Source: UBA6224 sp963800205 (lineage in GTDB: Bacteria; Patescibacteriota; Saccharimonadia; Saccharimonadales; UBA4665). From it: a DNA stretch of 64,000 nucleotides. The position numbers and the translations under genes were made by a program. Location of the stretch: the NCBI GenBank assembly GCA_963800205.1, contig CAWCZQ010000001.1:350969-414968 (forward strand), given 5' to 3'. The notes below the pieces were generated by a model, which was not told where the DNA came from, made no database searches, and saw nothing but the letters and a program-made list of their open reading frames with translations. Positions 40,936-52,100 of the stretch are shown one piece after another (position 1 is the first letter of the stretch; each line of letters begins with the position of its first letter).

Positions 40936-41007
40936 ATATCGTAATCATATGGTCTAGTGCACTATACCGTGCAACCCAACCACATGTATCAGCAGAAAGG
41001 TAACGCC

Positions 41008-42051
41008 ATGAGTAATCAAGAATCATCACGAGATATAAAAAACCTTATTCAACAATCTACCGACACAAATACGCCTTCCGTCGACAACCACACCGAGCAG
41101 CACATGTCTGCACCCGAGACTCCTCATGAGGGTTTTGAAGCTAGCGAACCAACAGCTGCCGAACGAGCACAGTTTGACCAGGATCGGACTCACGTCCGCA
41201 ACACGCACAATAATACTTCGTCGGAATCTCCGCAGGATAAGGAACGTCGTAAAGGTTTACGACCCCTGCTAGCAGGAGCTCTTCTGGCAACAGTAGTGGC
41301 TGGTGGCGGCTATTATATTAGTCGGGGTAATGAAAATGATTCTGCCAGTGATGCTCCGGCACCAACTAACGATAAAGTCACCTCAGCCCCCAAAACGCCC
41401 AACGCCAAGAAAACGCAAACCACCAATAGCACACCTCATTCTTCAGCCTCTCCCAACGTCCAAGAGGGGGCACCTAGCACCAAGCCAGGCTTTTTAGAGC
41501 ACGGGGTAGGCGATAATTCGGAAGCAAATTTGATAAATTACGAAATTAGCTGGGACCCAAATCGTCCCCTCCAGGAAGATCTTGATAGCCTCAGCATCGG
41601 GCTCGCTCACTACCTTACCTCAGCCAAGACAGAGCCGAATACTGGCGGTAACTCGAACCCTGATGCTGCCTACCAGGAAACAGCTGCGTCGGCCGCAAAG
41701 GGTGATGCTTATCTGGCAAGCGTATTCGGAGAAGGTTGGCAAAACGGAGCCGGCGCTCGTTTCGTAGAAGGCCTCAAGCAGAGCCGTCCACTCATTTCCG
41801 GATGTTTCCAAGAAGCAGAAATAGTTGCCGATGGATTCCCGGCGCAATTTAGTTTTTCTATTACCACCGTACCAGGTGGCGAGATAGGGGACCAAGCAGC
41901 AAACGTCGTTATAGAACAAGGTGGTTCACTAGCCCAGCAATATAGCAACGACTCGCTTGCATGGAACTCTCAGGATATGGGGCTTAATATTATAGCGAGC
42001 CGCATGTCAGGCAATGACGATCGAGCAATATTCGCCATTTATCCTGAATAA
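41008..42051 (+). CDS. Membrane-anchored protein of the T4SS locus, unknown
   Basis: A 347-residue protein with an acidic, disordered cytosolic N-terminus (1-80), one membrane helix (about 85-103, LRPLLAGALLATVVAGGGYYI), a Thr/Pro/Ser-rich linker, and an extracytoplasmic domain from about 165 to the end. No family is recognised. The topology resembles VirB8-type accessory proteins, but without sequence evidence. SD (gaaagg) fits the ATG at 41008. It heads the plus-strand T4SS operon. Confidence 0.65.
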   Translation: MSNQESSRDIKNLIQQSTDTNTPSVDNHTEQHMSAPETPHEGFEASEPTAAERAQFDQDRTHVRNTHNNTSSESPQDKERRKGLRPLLAGALLATVVAGGGYYISRGNENDSASDAPAPTNDKVTSAPKTPNAKKTQTTNSTPHSSASPNVQEGAPSTKPGFLEHGVGDNSEANLINYEISWDPNRPLQEDLDSLSIGLAHYLTSAKTEPNTGGNSNPDAAYQETAASAAKGDAYLASVFGEGWQNGAGARFVEGLKQSRPLISGCFQEAEIVADGFPAQFSFSITTVPGGEIGDQAANVVIEQGGSLAQQYSNDSLAWNSQDMGLNIIASRMSGNDDRAIFAIYPE

Positions 42052-42126
42052 CAAACATAGCTTTTAGACCTTCTCATGCTTTAAAACATTACTGTTTTAG
42101 TGTTTAATGAACGCTAAAGGACGTTC

Positions 42127-45087
42127 ATGAAACGACTAAAACACATAGTAATGGTAATCGCGGCGGTGGTGTCAGTAGCACTTCCGTTAGCTAGCACCCT
42201 CAACCTTCAAACCGTTTACGCCGCTCCTGAGGGCGTAGTAGATTCGACGAAGTCCGCACTCTATGCCACTGCTTACGCCTATTGTTTGCAATACACCAAA
42301 GACAACATAGATGCTTCAGAGGTAGCCAAGAGAAACATTTTTAATGACTCTAGGGTGTATGTTGGCATACTCCTGGACAGTAATGATGACGGTATCAGAA
42401 ACTGTGCCGGATCTGACAGTGCCTGGATAGATGATGCCTTTAGCCTCTGGGGCTTCAACAACGACCCTTTGACGGCTGCGTGTAGTCTCAACTGGTCTGC
42501 CGATAATAATCCATACGGAAATATCGATGACTGTACGAGCTCTACGGGGAAACTTCAAGCCTCCAACAATAAAGGGACATTCTACGATCGACTCGCTATG
42601 GCAGTTTATTCAAGGAATAGCACGTCTCCTCCGCCTATGTCAGATGCTATGAAATACTACTGGAATTTCCAATCATTCGTTCTTGGTTGTGGCAGCGGCA
42701 GTTTCAAGGACGATGGACTATACAGCAAGGCAAATGCATCGCTTAAGTCACAGGTCGACAATGCCAGCGGTGGCGATAATATATTCAAACTTATGATGGA
42801 TGACGGCGGTGGCAATATGGCGATGCATATTGTTGAGACCCAGAAAGATCGCAACGACAACATCCACATGGGAGTTGTAGAGGGAGATTCTGACTATAAA
42901 CCTGAATGTATCACTATTGCACAAAGCGCCAATCAGACAGCGAAGGCGTATGGTACATATGTCACTAAAACAGGGGATGGGGGTGGTTCTTCGGCAGTCG
43001 GCTCGATTACCGACGGGAATGAGAGCATCGACACGACTTGCGGCGATTCCGATACTAATTTTGTATTAAAGCTCATCAATCCGCTCAATTGGCTCACTTG
43101 TCCTCTTATTGCTGGCATGAGTACAGCTGCAAAAATGCTCGATAACGGTATTGTTAGCATGCTATGTATTAACGAAGGGAGTATTTTTGGCGGTGCTAGC
43201 ACCTGTGGCGAAAATACTGGCGGCGGCAATACGTCCGACGCCTACAAACAGGCCTGGAACGTCTTTCGAATACTCGCCGTTGGCCTTCTAGTAGTCGCCG
43301 GGCTCATCATGGTATTGTCTCAGGCGGCAGGCATGGAAATATTCGATGCCTATACCATCCGCAAGGTATTCCCACGCCTACTTATCGCCATGATTGCAAT
43401 CACCCTATCGTGGCAGCTTATGGAGTTCTTTGTGGGGCTTTCGAATGCGCTCGGTATAGGAGTGCGGAGCCTTATATATGCACCATTTACTCATGCCGGA
43501 ATAGATACCGTTACGCTAAAGGGTGGCGCTAAAGCTGTCGCCACACTGCTTTCATTAAGTGCGCTTGCAGCACTTGGCGCGCTGGGTATATTAAGCTTCT
43601 TGGCAACGGCCCTACTTGCAATACTGATTGCATTCTTTGTACTTGTCGTGCGAAATATTCTCGTTATATTGCTCATTATTTTTGCGCCAATTGCACTCGC
43701 AGCCTACGTTCTACCTAATACTCAAAAAATCTGGAGTGCGTGGTGGGACTGGTTTACGAAAGCCCTTATGGTATTTCCGATTATTACCGCTTTTATCGCC
43801 GTAGGTCACGTCTTTGCGGCTATTACCACCGCGCAAGCCAGTGCCGCTTCGGGAGTAGGGGCTACTATCGCATCATTTGCTGGTTTCTTTGCGTACTTTG
43901 CGCCATATCTATTGCTTCCGTTGACCTTTAGGTTTGCCGGCGGAGCTCTCGGCACCATTGGTGGATTCGTAAACGATCGTGGTCGTGGCGGATTCGACAG
44001 GCTAAGGAAGTATCGCGGTCAAAAAGCTGCGGAAAACTTCACGCGCCTCCAGAACAATCAACGGTGGGACCCAAACAGCCGCATGGGGAAGGTTGGGAAC
44101 ACAATAGGTACATGGGCAACCAGCCCGGCATCGAACGCGGCATACAAAGGGCGCAACATTCGGGGTCTGCGTAAAGCGGGGCAAAAGGTTGCCGGACAAA
44201 TTGAAGGTGCGCGCATGGAACAGAGCGGAAAGCTTTTTGAAGAATTAAATAAAGCTGGCTACAACGACCGAGCCTACCGTGCCTTAAGCGGCGTCCATGA
44301 CGGTCTTGATGAGAACACCCAGACTGCATTGAGTGAAGCCAATCTGCTCAACAAAGCCCCCGCCTCTATTACAGAAATCCAGAAGATGGCGAAGATACTT
44401 TCAAATAGCGAAATTGATACAGAAAGAATCGGTGGCAATGCAATCCAAGCCAGCGCAGGACGCCTCGCCACCCTCTACCAAGACCCGGAGATGGGTAAGG
44501 CTAGTGTTGCCGCCGCCGGAATTATGGGGCTGTCTGCACATGGTTTTGCTGACGGCAAAGATCTTGAAGCGGCCGGCAACGTCCTGCAAGGGGAGAAGGG
44601 TGAAGACGTCGGTTTTGCTCAGTCGGTCGTCTCCCAAGCCCAACTAATGGGTATGCGCTCGCGTCCAGACGTAAAACCAGGTTATGGCGTAGTCTACAAG
44701 GATGGCAAATTCGTTGATGGCATGTCGGCTAAAGGGGGAAGGGCGCAAGGCCTCCTCAAGACCCTCAACTCTCAAGATCTTGCCTCAGCGAAGGGTGGCG
44801 CTATCACTAAACTTGAGCCTCATATCGTCGAACTATTAGGCTCCGGGGGTGATGCGGCAAGGGCTCAAAAAGATCAGCTGTTTCAGTGGGCCGGACAATA
44901 CTCCGTGGCTTCAGTTGGCGTAAAGGCCGAGTCACTTCGCATTATCAGAGAGAACGGTCTCGAAGCTGAATTCAACGCCGTAGCCAATCGACAACTTTCC
45001 CCCGAAGAAATCGCTCGGATGCAAGGAGGTGGGGGCGACCCAGGCCAGCAGCCAGGAGGCCCAGCACAGCCCGGTGGTCAGCAGTAG
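42127..45087 (+). CDS. VirB6/TrbL-like T4SS membrane channel protein
   Basis: A 986-residue polytopic protein. A signal peptide ends near AAPEG, then about 340 extracytoplasmic residues with several cysteines. Hydrophobic segments lie near residues 379-400, 419-443, 470-528 (two), 540-566 and 580-610, as in VirB6/TrbL. The C-terminal 370 residues are hydrophilic and end in a Gly/Pro/Gln tail (GDPGQQPGGPAQPGG). VirB6 forms the inner-membrane channel of T4SS. The large outer N-terminal domain is unusual and could contact another cell. Confidence 0.78.
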   Translation: MKRLKHIVMVIAAVVSVALPLASTLNLQTVYAAPEGVVDSTKSALYATAYAYCLQYTKDNIDASEVAKRNIFNDSRVYVGILLDSNDDGIRNCAGSDSAWIDDAFSLWGFNNDPLTAACSLNWSADNNPYGNIDDCTSSTGKLQASNNKGTFYDRLAMAVYSRNSTSPPPMSDAMKYYWNFQSFVLGCGSGSFKDDGLYSKANASLKSQVDNASGGDNIFKLMMDDGGGNMAMHIVETQKDRNDNIHMGVVEGDSDYKPECITIAQSANQTAKAYGTYVTKTGDGGGSSAVGSITDGNESIDTTCGDSDTNFVLKLINPLNWLTCPLIAGMSTAAKMLDNGIVSMLCINEGSIFGGASTCGENTGGGNTSDAYKQAWNVFRILAVGLLVVAGLIMVLSQAAGMEIFDAYTIRKVFPRLLIAMIAITLSWQLMEFFVGLSNALGIGVRSLIYAPFTHAGIDTVTLKGGAKAVATLLSLSALAALGALGILSFLATALLAILIAFFVLVVRNILVILLIIFAPIALAAYVLPNTQKIWSAWWDWFTKALMVFPIITAFIAVGHVFAAITTAQASAASGVGATIASFAGFFAYFAPYLLLPLTFRFAGGALGTIGGFVNDRGRGGFDRLRKYRGQKAAENFTRLQNNQRWDPNSRMGKVGNTIGTWATSPASNAAYKGRNIRGLRKAGQKVAGQIEGARMEQSGKLFEELNKAGYNDRAYRALSGVHDGLDENTQTALSEANLLNKAPASITEIQKMAKILSNSEIDTERIGGNAIQASAGRLATLYQDPEMGKASVAAAGIMGLSAHGFADGKDLEAAGNVLQGEKGEDVGFAQSVVSQAQLMGMRSRPDVKPGYGVVYKDGKFVDGMSAKGGRAQGLLKTLNSQDLASAKGGAITKLEPHIVELLGSGGDAARAQKDQLFQWAGQYSVASVGVKAESLRIIRENGLEAEFNAVANRQLSPEEIARMQGGGGDPGQQPGGPAQPGGQQ

Positions 45088-45158
45088 CGCTTTGCTAGCT
45101 TCTTTCGGTTGCTCCATTAGGCAAGTACCGCTTATCGTTTGTTATACTGAGACTAAGT

Positions 45159-46295
45159 ATGGCGCAGTACAAAGTTATTCAAGATATCGAGGCAGAAGAT
45201 AAGCTGCTGGGCCCACTCAGCTTAAGACAGTTTATTTACGCGGGTGCTGCGGCACTGCTTGGCTACTTAAGCTTTATTGCACTGTCAAAAGGGGCGGCAT
45301 TTTTGCTTGCCATATTTTTGCCGCCGATGCTGTTTTGTATGTTCTTTGCCTGGCCGTGGAGTCAGGAACAGCCTACCGAAGTCTGGGCACTGGCGCGCAT
45401 TCGGTTCTTGTTCAAGCCGCGTAAACGCATCTGGAACCAGAGTGGCGTCAAAGAACTTGTGACCATCACCGTCCCCAAACACGTCGAGCGAGTATATACC
45501 AACGGGCTCACCCAAACAGAGGTAAAGAGTCGTCTGACCGCCCTGGCAGACACCATCGACAGCCGTGGCTGGGCCATTAAAAATGCCGATGTCAGTATGT
45601 CGACCCTACCAGCATATGACCCCAACAGCTCCGACCGCCTCATCACCGCCACGATGGCGCCGTCTATTGGTAGTGACGTGAGTGCCAGTGACGACATGAT
45701 GGACGAGCACAATAACCCCATCGCCCAGCAATTCGACCAAATGATTCAGGCGTCCAGCCAAGCGCATCGACAACAAATTATCGATAGGATGAATAGCAAC
45801 GAAGCACCAGCTCCCAGCCAACCGGCAACCATACCAAACCAAGAACAACCAACGCCAGACTATTGGTTTTTGCATCAGCCGTCCGCACCAACCAGTACCG
45901 TCCATGACCCGAATGCGGTTGTCTTTGCTAACCCCCTGTTAGTACAACCCGGCAGCACTCAAGTGGTGGGCACTGTAGCAGCGCAGCCTACTCCCAGCGA
46001 AGAAGAGCTGGCGCAGCAAATTATGCAACAAAAGGCCCAGCACCCACCCATGCCTAATATGCACCTCAAAACCATTAATCCGCTCGGAAGCCAGCCAGCC
46101 GCTACCGCACAACCTCAGCAGGACCCGGATAATACACAAACTGCGCAGACTCAGTCGATGACACCCGAATCTGATGCTGCTATACTAAACCTAGCGAGCA
46201 ATAATGATTTGGATGTCGCTACCATAGCCCGTCAGGCGGAAAAGGCTCGACATCCCGATTCACCAGATGATGAAGTTGTCATTACGCTCCGATAA
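45159..46295 (+). CDS. PrgI-family T4SS protein (VirB3-like)
   Basis: A 378-residue protein. The N-terminal 90 residues match the PrgI family: KVIQDIEAEDKLLGPLSLRQFIY, two close membrane helices (about 25-43 and 46-66), then WPWSQEQPTEVWALARIRF and KPRKRIW. The C-terminal 250 residues are cytosolic, Gln/Pro/Thr-rich and probably flexible. PrgI proteins pair with VirB4, which follows. A TATACT (45143-45148) lies 10 nt before the ATG, so an internal promoter is likely. Confidence 0.85.
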   Translation: MAQYKVIQDIEAEDKLLGPLSLRQFIYAGAAALLGYLSFIALSKGAAFLLAIFLPPMLFCMFFAWPWSQEQPTEVWALARIRFLFKPRKRIWNQSGVKELVTITVPKHVERVYTNGLTQTEVKSRLTALADTIDSRGWAIKNADVSMSTLPAYDPNSSDRLITATMAPSIGSDVSASDDMMDEHNNPIAQQFDQMIQASSQAHRQQIIDRMNSNEAPAPSQPATIPNQEQPTPDYWFLHQPSAPTSTVHDPNAVVFANPLLVQPGSTQVVGTVAAQPTPSEEELAQQIMQQKAQHPPMPNMHLKTINPLGSQPAATAQPQQDPDNTQTAQTQSMTPESDAAILNLASNNDLDVATIARQAEKARHPDSPDDEVVITLR

Positions 46296-46336
46296 CATCT
46301 CGACACTGAATTTCTAGGTGGGAAACTAAACAATAT

Positions 46337-47191
46337 ATGAACCCGACAGCGCCAAATCAGCCAGGCCAAGAACCACAAAATGCCAACGCACCGGCTGGCA
46401 TGGGAACGCCTCAAATGAATGGCGGTGCTAGCACGCAGACCGTACCGGCCAGCATCAACAAGAGCAACCCCAACAGCACCCAAAATACCCTACAGATTGC
46501 CGAAATCCGTGACGGCATCGTCATCATGAACGACGGCTCTTTTCGGTCGGTCGTCATGGTAAAGTCGGTTAACTTCGACCTGATGAGTCCGCAAGAGCAA
46601 GAAGCAGTCGAAGCCGGCTACCAAGGCTTTCTCAACTCGTTATATTTCCCGCTCCAAATATTCGTCCGTTCATCGCGCGTCGATTTACGACCCTACATCG
46701 AAAAGCTGGACAAGATTCGCTCCGAACACGACAACATGCTACTAGCGCTCCTGATGGAAGATTACATCAATTACATCAGTAGCTTAAGTCAGCAAACCAA
46801 CATCATGGACAAGATGTTTTACGTCGTCATCCCATACTTTCCAACCACCGACGTCCAAAAGGCGCTCACGCAAAGCAAGAACTTCTTTGGCGGTCTAAAC
46901 CAAATGTTTAGCGGCAAAGAACAGCATGTGACTATTAATGAGGCCGATCTCGAAGCCGCCAAAGGTGAGCTACGTAACCGCGTCCAAGCAACGCTAGGTG
47001 GCCTTATCCAATGTGGTGTGCAGGGTTTGCCGCTCGATACCCAGGAACTGATTGAGCTGTACTACGACACCTACAACCCAGACACGGCTACCCGCCAACA
47101 GCTAAAGAACTTTAACGATCTTAATGCCGATGTGGTAACCAAAGGGCAGGGTGCCGTGCCGCAAGCCCACCTGCAAAGGGAGTTAGAGTAA
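46337..47191 (+). CDS. VirB4 N-terminal-domain protein (TraC-like, split)
   Basis: A 284-residue soluble protein like the N-terminal domain of VirB4/TraC: LQIAEIRDGIVIMNDGSFRSVVMVKSVNFDLMSPQEQ, then FLNSLYFPLQIFVRSSRVDLRPYI. The ATPase half is encoded separately by the next gene, 1 nt away. This split is typical of Gram-positive and CPR T4SS loci. The first 45 residues are Asn/Pro/Gln-rich and disordered. Confidence 0.8.
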   Translation: MNPTAPNQPGQEPQNANAPAGMGTPQMNGGASTQTVPASINKSNPNSTQNTLQIAEIRDGIVIMNDGSFRSVVMVKSVNFDLMSPQEQEAVEAGYQGFLNSLYFPLQIFVRSSRVDLRPYIEKLDKIRSEHDNMLLALLMEDYINYISSLSQQTNIMDKMFYVVIPYFPTTDVQKALTQSKNFFGGLNQMFSGKEQHVTINEADLEAAKGELRNRVQATLGGLIQCGVQGLPLDTQELIELYYDTYNPDTATRQQLKNFNDLNADVVTKGQGAVPQAHLQRELE

Positions 47192-47192
47192 T

Positions 47193-49112
47193 ATGTTTGG
47201 TAAGAAAAAACAGCAATTAGATCCGGTCGCTATCGCCCAGGCCCAGCGAGCCCAAGAAGAACACGAGGTCCAAGCCGCCTTCCAGAAGGGTGTCACGGCG
47301 CTGCGCGACTTTATTGCCCCTAGTAGCATCGAATTCAACAGCACGCATTTTCAGATGGGTACCCGCTTTGCCCGGACCTACTACGTCTATGGTTATCCTC
47401 GGCAGCTTTACACCGGCTGGCTGAGCGGCATGGTAAACCTCGACGAAGTCATGGATATGTCGCTGTATGTCTACCCGGTAGAGAGCCAGGTCGTTCTCGA
47501 AAACCTGCGCAAAAAGGTCACGCAGCTGGAGGCGGGTATCCAAATCGACTCCGAAAAAGGACGCGTCCGTGACCCAGGCAAGCAAGCAGCCATCCTCGAC
47601 GCCGAAGAAATGCGCGACAAACTACAGGTAGGTGAGGAGCGCTTTTTCCGATTAGGTCTGTACTTTACGATTTATGGCAACTCCATGGACGAGCTCGAGT
47701 TTGTGACACACAAAGTCGAATCCATGCTCGGCCAACAATTGGTCTACAGCAAACCAGCCACCGCACAGCAAGAACAGGCTCTCAACAGCATCGTGCCGCA
47801 GTTTACCGACCAGCTGCAGATTAGGCGCAACTTTAGCACCGGCGCCCTCAGCACCAGCTTTCCATTTACTAGTGCCGACCTCACCCAAGACAACGGCATT
47901 CTCTACGGCATCAACATGCACAACTCTGGTCTGGTTATTTTTGACCGGTTCTCACTCGAAAATGGCAACTCGGTTATCTTTGCCAAGTCTGGTGCCGGTA
48001 AATCTTTTACCGTCAAGCTCGAAGCACTCCGCAGCATGATGTTTGGTACCGAAATATTTATTATCGACCCAGAGAACGAATACGAGCGCATGTGTGACGC
48101 GGCCGGCGGCGCTTACGTACGCCTGAGCCTCAATTCGGCTACTCGCATTAACCCCTTCGAACTCCCTAAAGTCGTCGATTCCGAGGAGGCCGATAATGCC
48201 TTGCGTAGCAATCTTATTACGCTGCACGGGCTGCTTCGCCTGATGATGGGTGGCGCCCAAGCCCAGATGATGGGTGGTAACAGTACACTCATGCCAGCGC
48301 TCGCTCCAAGCGAAGAAGCCGATCTCGATGCGGCCCTCATCGAAACATATGCCAAAGCCGGCATCACTAACGACCCGCTGACGCACACCGCTCAACCACC
48401 AACAATCATGGATCTCTACGACACACTGCTGCATATGGGCGGCACCGGCCCGCAGCTAGCCCAACGACTTCGCAAGTACACCACTGGTACCTTCGCCGGT
48501 ATCTTTAGCCAACAAAGCAACGTCAACATCAACAACCCATTAGTTGTCTTTAACATTCGTGACCTCGAAGACGAACTCCGCCCCGTCGCCATGTACATCG
48601 TCCTTAATTACATATGGAACAAGACCAAATCCGACCAAAAGAAACGCATACTCATCGTCGATGAAGCCTGGCAGCTGATGAAGTACGAAGATTCTGCTAA
48701 CTTCTTATTTAGCCTCGCCAAGCGGGCCCGTAAGTACAATCTCGGCATCACCACTATCACTCAAGATGTCGAAGACTTTATGGGGTCTCGCATGGGTCGG
48801 GCAATTGTAGCCAATGCCAGCATGCAGTTCTTGCTCAAGCAATCACCTTCGGCAGTCGATGTGCTTAGCGACGTCTTTAAATTGACGAGTGAAGAAAAGA
48901 AGCGCCTTAGTCAGTTCCCGGTCGGGCAGGGGTTGTTCTTTGCCGGCCAAAACCACGTCCATGTCCAAATTGTGGCGAGCCCGACCGAAACCGGCCTTAT
49001 CACCACCAACCCGCAACAGGTACAACAAATCAATGCGGCCGACCAAGCTGGCGAAATGAGCCAACAACAAGGCACGATTGATCTCAGCAATCGCCTCTAT
49101 CCTGGTGTATAG
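47193..49112 (+). CDS. virB4: VirB4-family T4SS ATPase
   Basis: A 639-residue energy-providing ATPase of the T4SS. Walker A AKSGAGKS at residues 264-271, Walker B ILIVDEAWQLM at about 486-496, then TQDVEDFMGSRMG and the late arginine region. The gene start ATG at 47193 follows the upstream stop by 1 nt with an SD (aaaggga). No VirD4 coupling protein is in this window, so VirB4 may be the only motor here. Confidence 0.95.
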   Translation: MFGKKKQQLDPVAIAQAQRAQEEHEVQAAFQKGVTALRDFIAPSSIEFNSTHFQMGTRFARTYYVYGYPRQLYTGWLSGMVNLDEVMDMSLYVYPVESQVVLENLRKKVTQLEAGIQIDSEKGRVRDPGKQAAILDAEEMRDKLQVGEERFFRLGLYFTIYGNSMDELEFVTHKVESMLGQQLVYSKPATAQQEQALNSIVPQFTDQLQIRRNFSTGALSTSFPFTSADLTQDNGILYGINMHNSGLVIFDRFSLENGNSVIFAKSGAGKSFTVKLEALRSMMFGTEIFIIDPENEYERMCDAAGGAYVRLSLNSATRINPFELPKVVDSEEADNALRSNLITLHGLLRLMMGGAQAQMMGGNSTLMPALAPSEEADLDAALIETYAKAGITNDPLTHTAQPPTIMDLYDTLLHMGGTGPQLAQRLRKYTTGTFAGIFSQQSNVNINNPLVVFNIRDLEDELRPVAMYIVLNYIWNKTKSDQKKRILIVDEAWQLMKYEDSANFLFSLAKRARKYNLGITTITQDVEDFMGSRMGRAIVANASMQFLLKQSPSAVDVLSDVFKLTSEEKKRLSQFPVGQGLFFAGQNHVHVQIVASPTETGLITTNPQQVQQINAADQAGEMSQQQGTIDLSNRLYPGV

Positions 49113-49139
49113 TAAGGATAAGCACTTAAGAGAGACACC

Positions 49140-52100
49140 GTGCCAGTAGTATACGACGACGAAGACCAACAAACCTCCGCTGGTTCCCATAGCGCCACAG
49201 ACGACGAGCTGCGGCGCATTACTGGTATTAACGAGAACGAAGAAGCCGACATAGAGAGTCGTGCTGAGCAGGGCAGTGAGGCCGAAGCAACCGAGAAGAA
49301 CAAGTTATTTCGCAACGATACAGAAACTTCGACAGCCAGCGATACAGAACATAGCCTTTTCAATCCTCATGGCGACAAAAAATCTTTATTAAAAGGCTAC
49401 CGCGGTAAAGTTGGTAGCCTCCTGAAAAATAAATGGTTTATAGGGGTGGGTATTGCCGGTTCGGGTATTGTTACGATAATCCTGATTATATTTTTCATGA
49501 TGGCGGCGCTCAAAGTTCCTCATCTCGCCGAAAATATTACCACCTACCAATTCGCTCGAGTGACGCGGCAGATGACACAAAATACCAACCGCATCGTCGC
49601 GGAAAAAGCCGGCATAGATTCCGCTGAAAAATCAGTATTTCAGCGACTAAAATCCAAATATACTAGCGGGGGTGGCCGGCTGGCCGAGAAGTGGGCCAAA
49701 CTAGATCGTTTCCGGCCCAATAAAGTACTGACGAACATGCAAGGATCTGGGGAGCTGAAGTTTAATTACAAAACATCGGCACTAGGTCGGACCAAACTCA
49801 CCAGCGTAACGATGCGCGACCGAACCGTTCCTCTGCGCAATACTACAGGGGCCAAGAGTCTTATTCCAGGCTTTAAGTTTGCCGATAATGTCAACTTTGC
49901 GAAAGACTTTGCGCCGACACTCAATGAGTCGATGCGGACCAACAATGTCGGGCCAATTATTCGTGGGCAGGTTGCCAAAAATATTCGTAAAAAACTGGGT
50001 ATAGGCCTGATTGCCTGGAAGATAGGTGAATACAAAGGCAAAACCGCTCAGCAAGCTCGCCTACAAATAGAGCGCGACGCCAACAAGGCAATAAGTACTG
50101 CCAACGAAACTTCGCCCAAGGCCAAGAATCTCAAAGAGGCAGTTGATGATGCCAAGGCAGCCGAAGAAAAAACTATTGCTGACGACAAAAAGCTAGCAAC
50201 GACAATTGAAAATGATGGACGTATGGTCGACGTCGAAGAAGCTATCAAAAAGGGGACGACCACATCAGTAACCGAAAAAGTTGTCGGCGCCATAAATAGT
50301 TCGTATGCCATTGCGCTGGCAATGTGCATCGTATACGAGGGCTCTGTGACTAATGCCGGGCCTACCATTGACGCGCAGACTACCGCGCAGCAAAAAGCCT
50401 ATTACTTTGTATCGAGTGCTGCCGACGAGCAAAAAGACGGCCTAGCCAGCGACGCACTACCGGTCGGCGCCTTGAATCAAAAACTTGGCGACATCAGCAA
50501 CACTAATGCCATGCGCCGTGCTTCGGGTAGTACCTTCAGTACTGCCGGTACCTTGAGCCCTCAAGCAACTACCAACGGCAGCTTCTCGGTGTTAGACGCC
50601 CTACTTGGAAGTAGTAGATTCACAAAAATAATCAATGCTACCGCAGACAAAGCTTGTCCTGTAATGACCAATATCTATGTTGCTGGCGCTGTCGGCATCG
50701 GCAGCCTGATTGTTGCATTCTTTACTGGTGGAACTAGCCATGCAGCAATGGAGGCAGCGGGTCATGCTGCAGAACTGGGCATTAAGAAAATTGTGACCCG
50801 AGTTGCCAAGAGCTTAATTCAGAAAGAAACATACGGTAACTTAAGTGTAAAAGTTAAGGCGGTAGTAGGAGATCTTGTTAAATCTACAGCGAAAATTGCT
50901 GCCGCCACAACTCTCGCCCGCATCATTGTTATGTCAGAATCAGGCTACCTCAACAACGGCGTGGAGCAGGGTGCAGATTTTGCCAATCTGGCCGATTCAG
51001 GTGGAAATGTAGCTTCAGGAGAAATCAATCGCCAGCAATTTTACGCTCGACCTCTGACCAAACAAGAAGCCGCTGCAACAGCCGAACAAACCGTCCAATA
51101 TGTGCGAACTCAAAACGCCACAAAGAGTAGCTACCAACGCTACTTCGCATTGCGCAACCCCCAGTCGGCTGTCTCGCGCCTTGCCATGTCAACCCAATCG
51201 TTTGCATCATCCCTATCAATATCGAGCATACCTACTTTTCTGGGTAACTTATTTAGTATCAATACGTGGGGAAGTATTGCTGGCGCCCTAACAGCCCCAT
51301 TAGTACACGCCGCACCCACTGCCAATGCCACGGCAATGTTCTACGGCAACATACAGTGGGACTTCTCACTTGAAGAACAACAACTGTTAACCACCGATTC
51401 GTACAGTATGCTAGAAAATCAACGTATCTTAGACGCCAGCGGCAAAGAAGATGACATCGAAGGTACCTATGGTGAATGTTTTAGTGGTGACGTCAGCCTC
51501 GGCACCCTCATAAGTGATGAGTATATTCAACGTGACGACGACGGCAACGTTATTCCCGATAAAGGCTTGTGCTCACCCGACAACCTTGGCCCTCACAATC
51601 CCCAATATGGCGACCTTGTCTTTCGTTGGAGGGTAGCGCGAGGTTACGATAATACTCTCGATCAGCTCGATGATATGGCAACAAATCAACCTGATGGAGC
51701 CACAACAACAGTCGGTACAGTCAAGATTGCTACCTTTAACTTGCAAGGTGCCAGCCACGCCGGTGATGTAGCTGGTCGCACACAAACCGCCACCACCCTC
51801 ATCACATCCAACGACCTCGACGTCGTCGGATTGCAAGAAATGCAATCTAAGCAGCGGGACGAATTACTCAAGAATCTTGGCAGCCAGTATGACATCTTCC
51901 CGGCGAGCAGCAATAATAGCGGCCACCGTTCGGAGAACTCTATAATCTGGAACGTGGATAGATTTACACTCGTCGACAAGGGGATATCATCCGGCAACAC
52001 GTATCGCTATTTTAATGGCTCTACCTTGTCTCTGCCGTGGGTGAAGCTTCGTGCAAAAGATGATCCAAACGCTCAGGAATTTATCGTACAGAACACCCAC

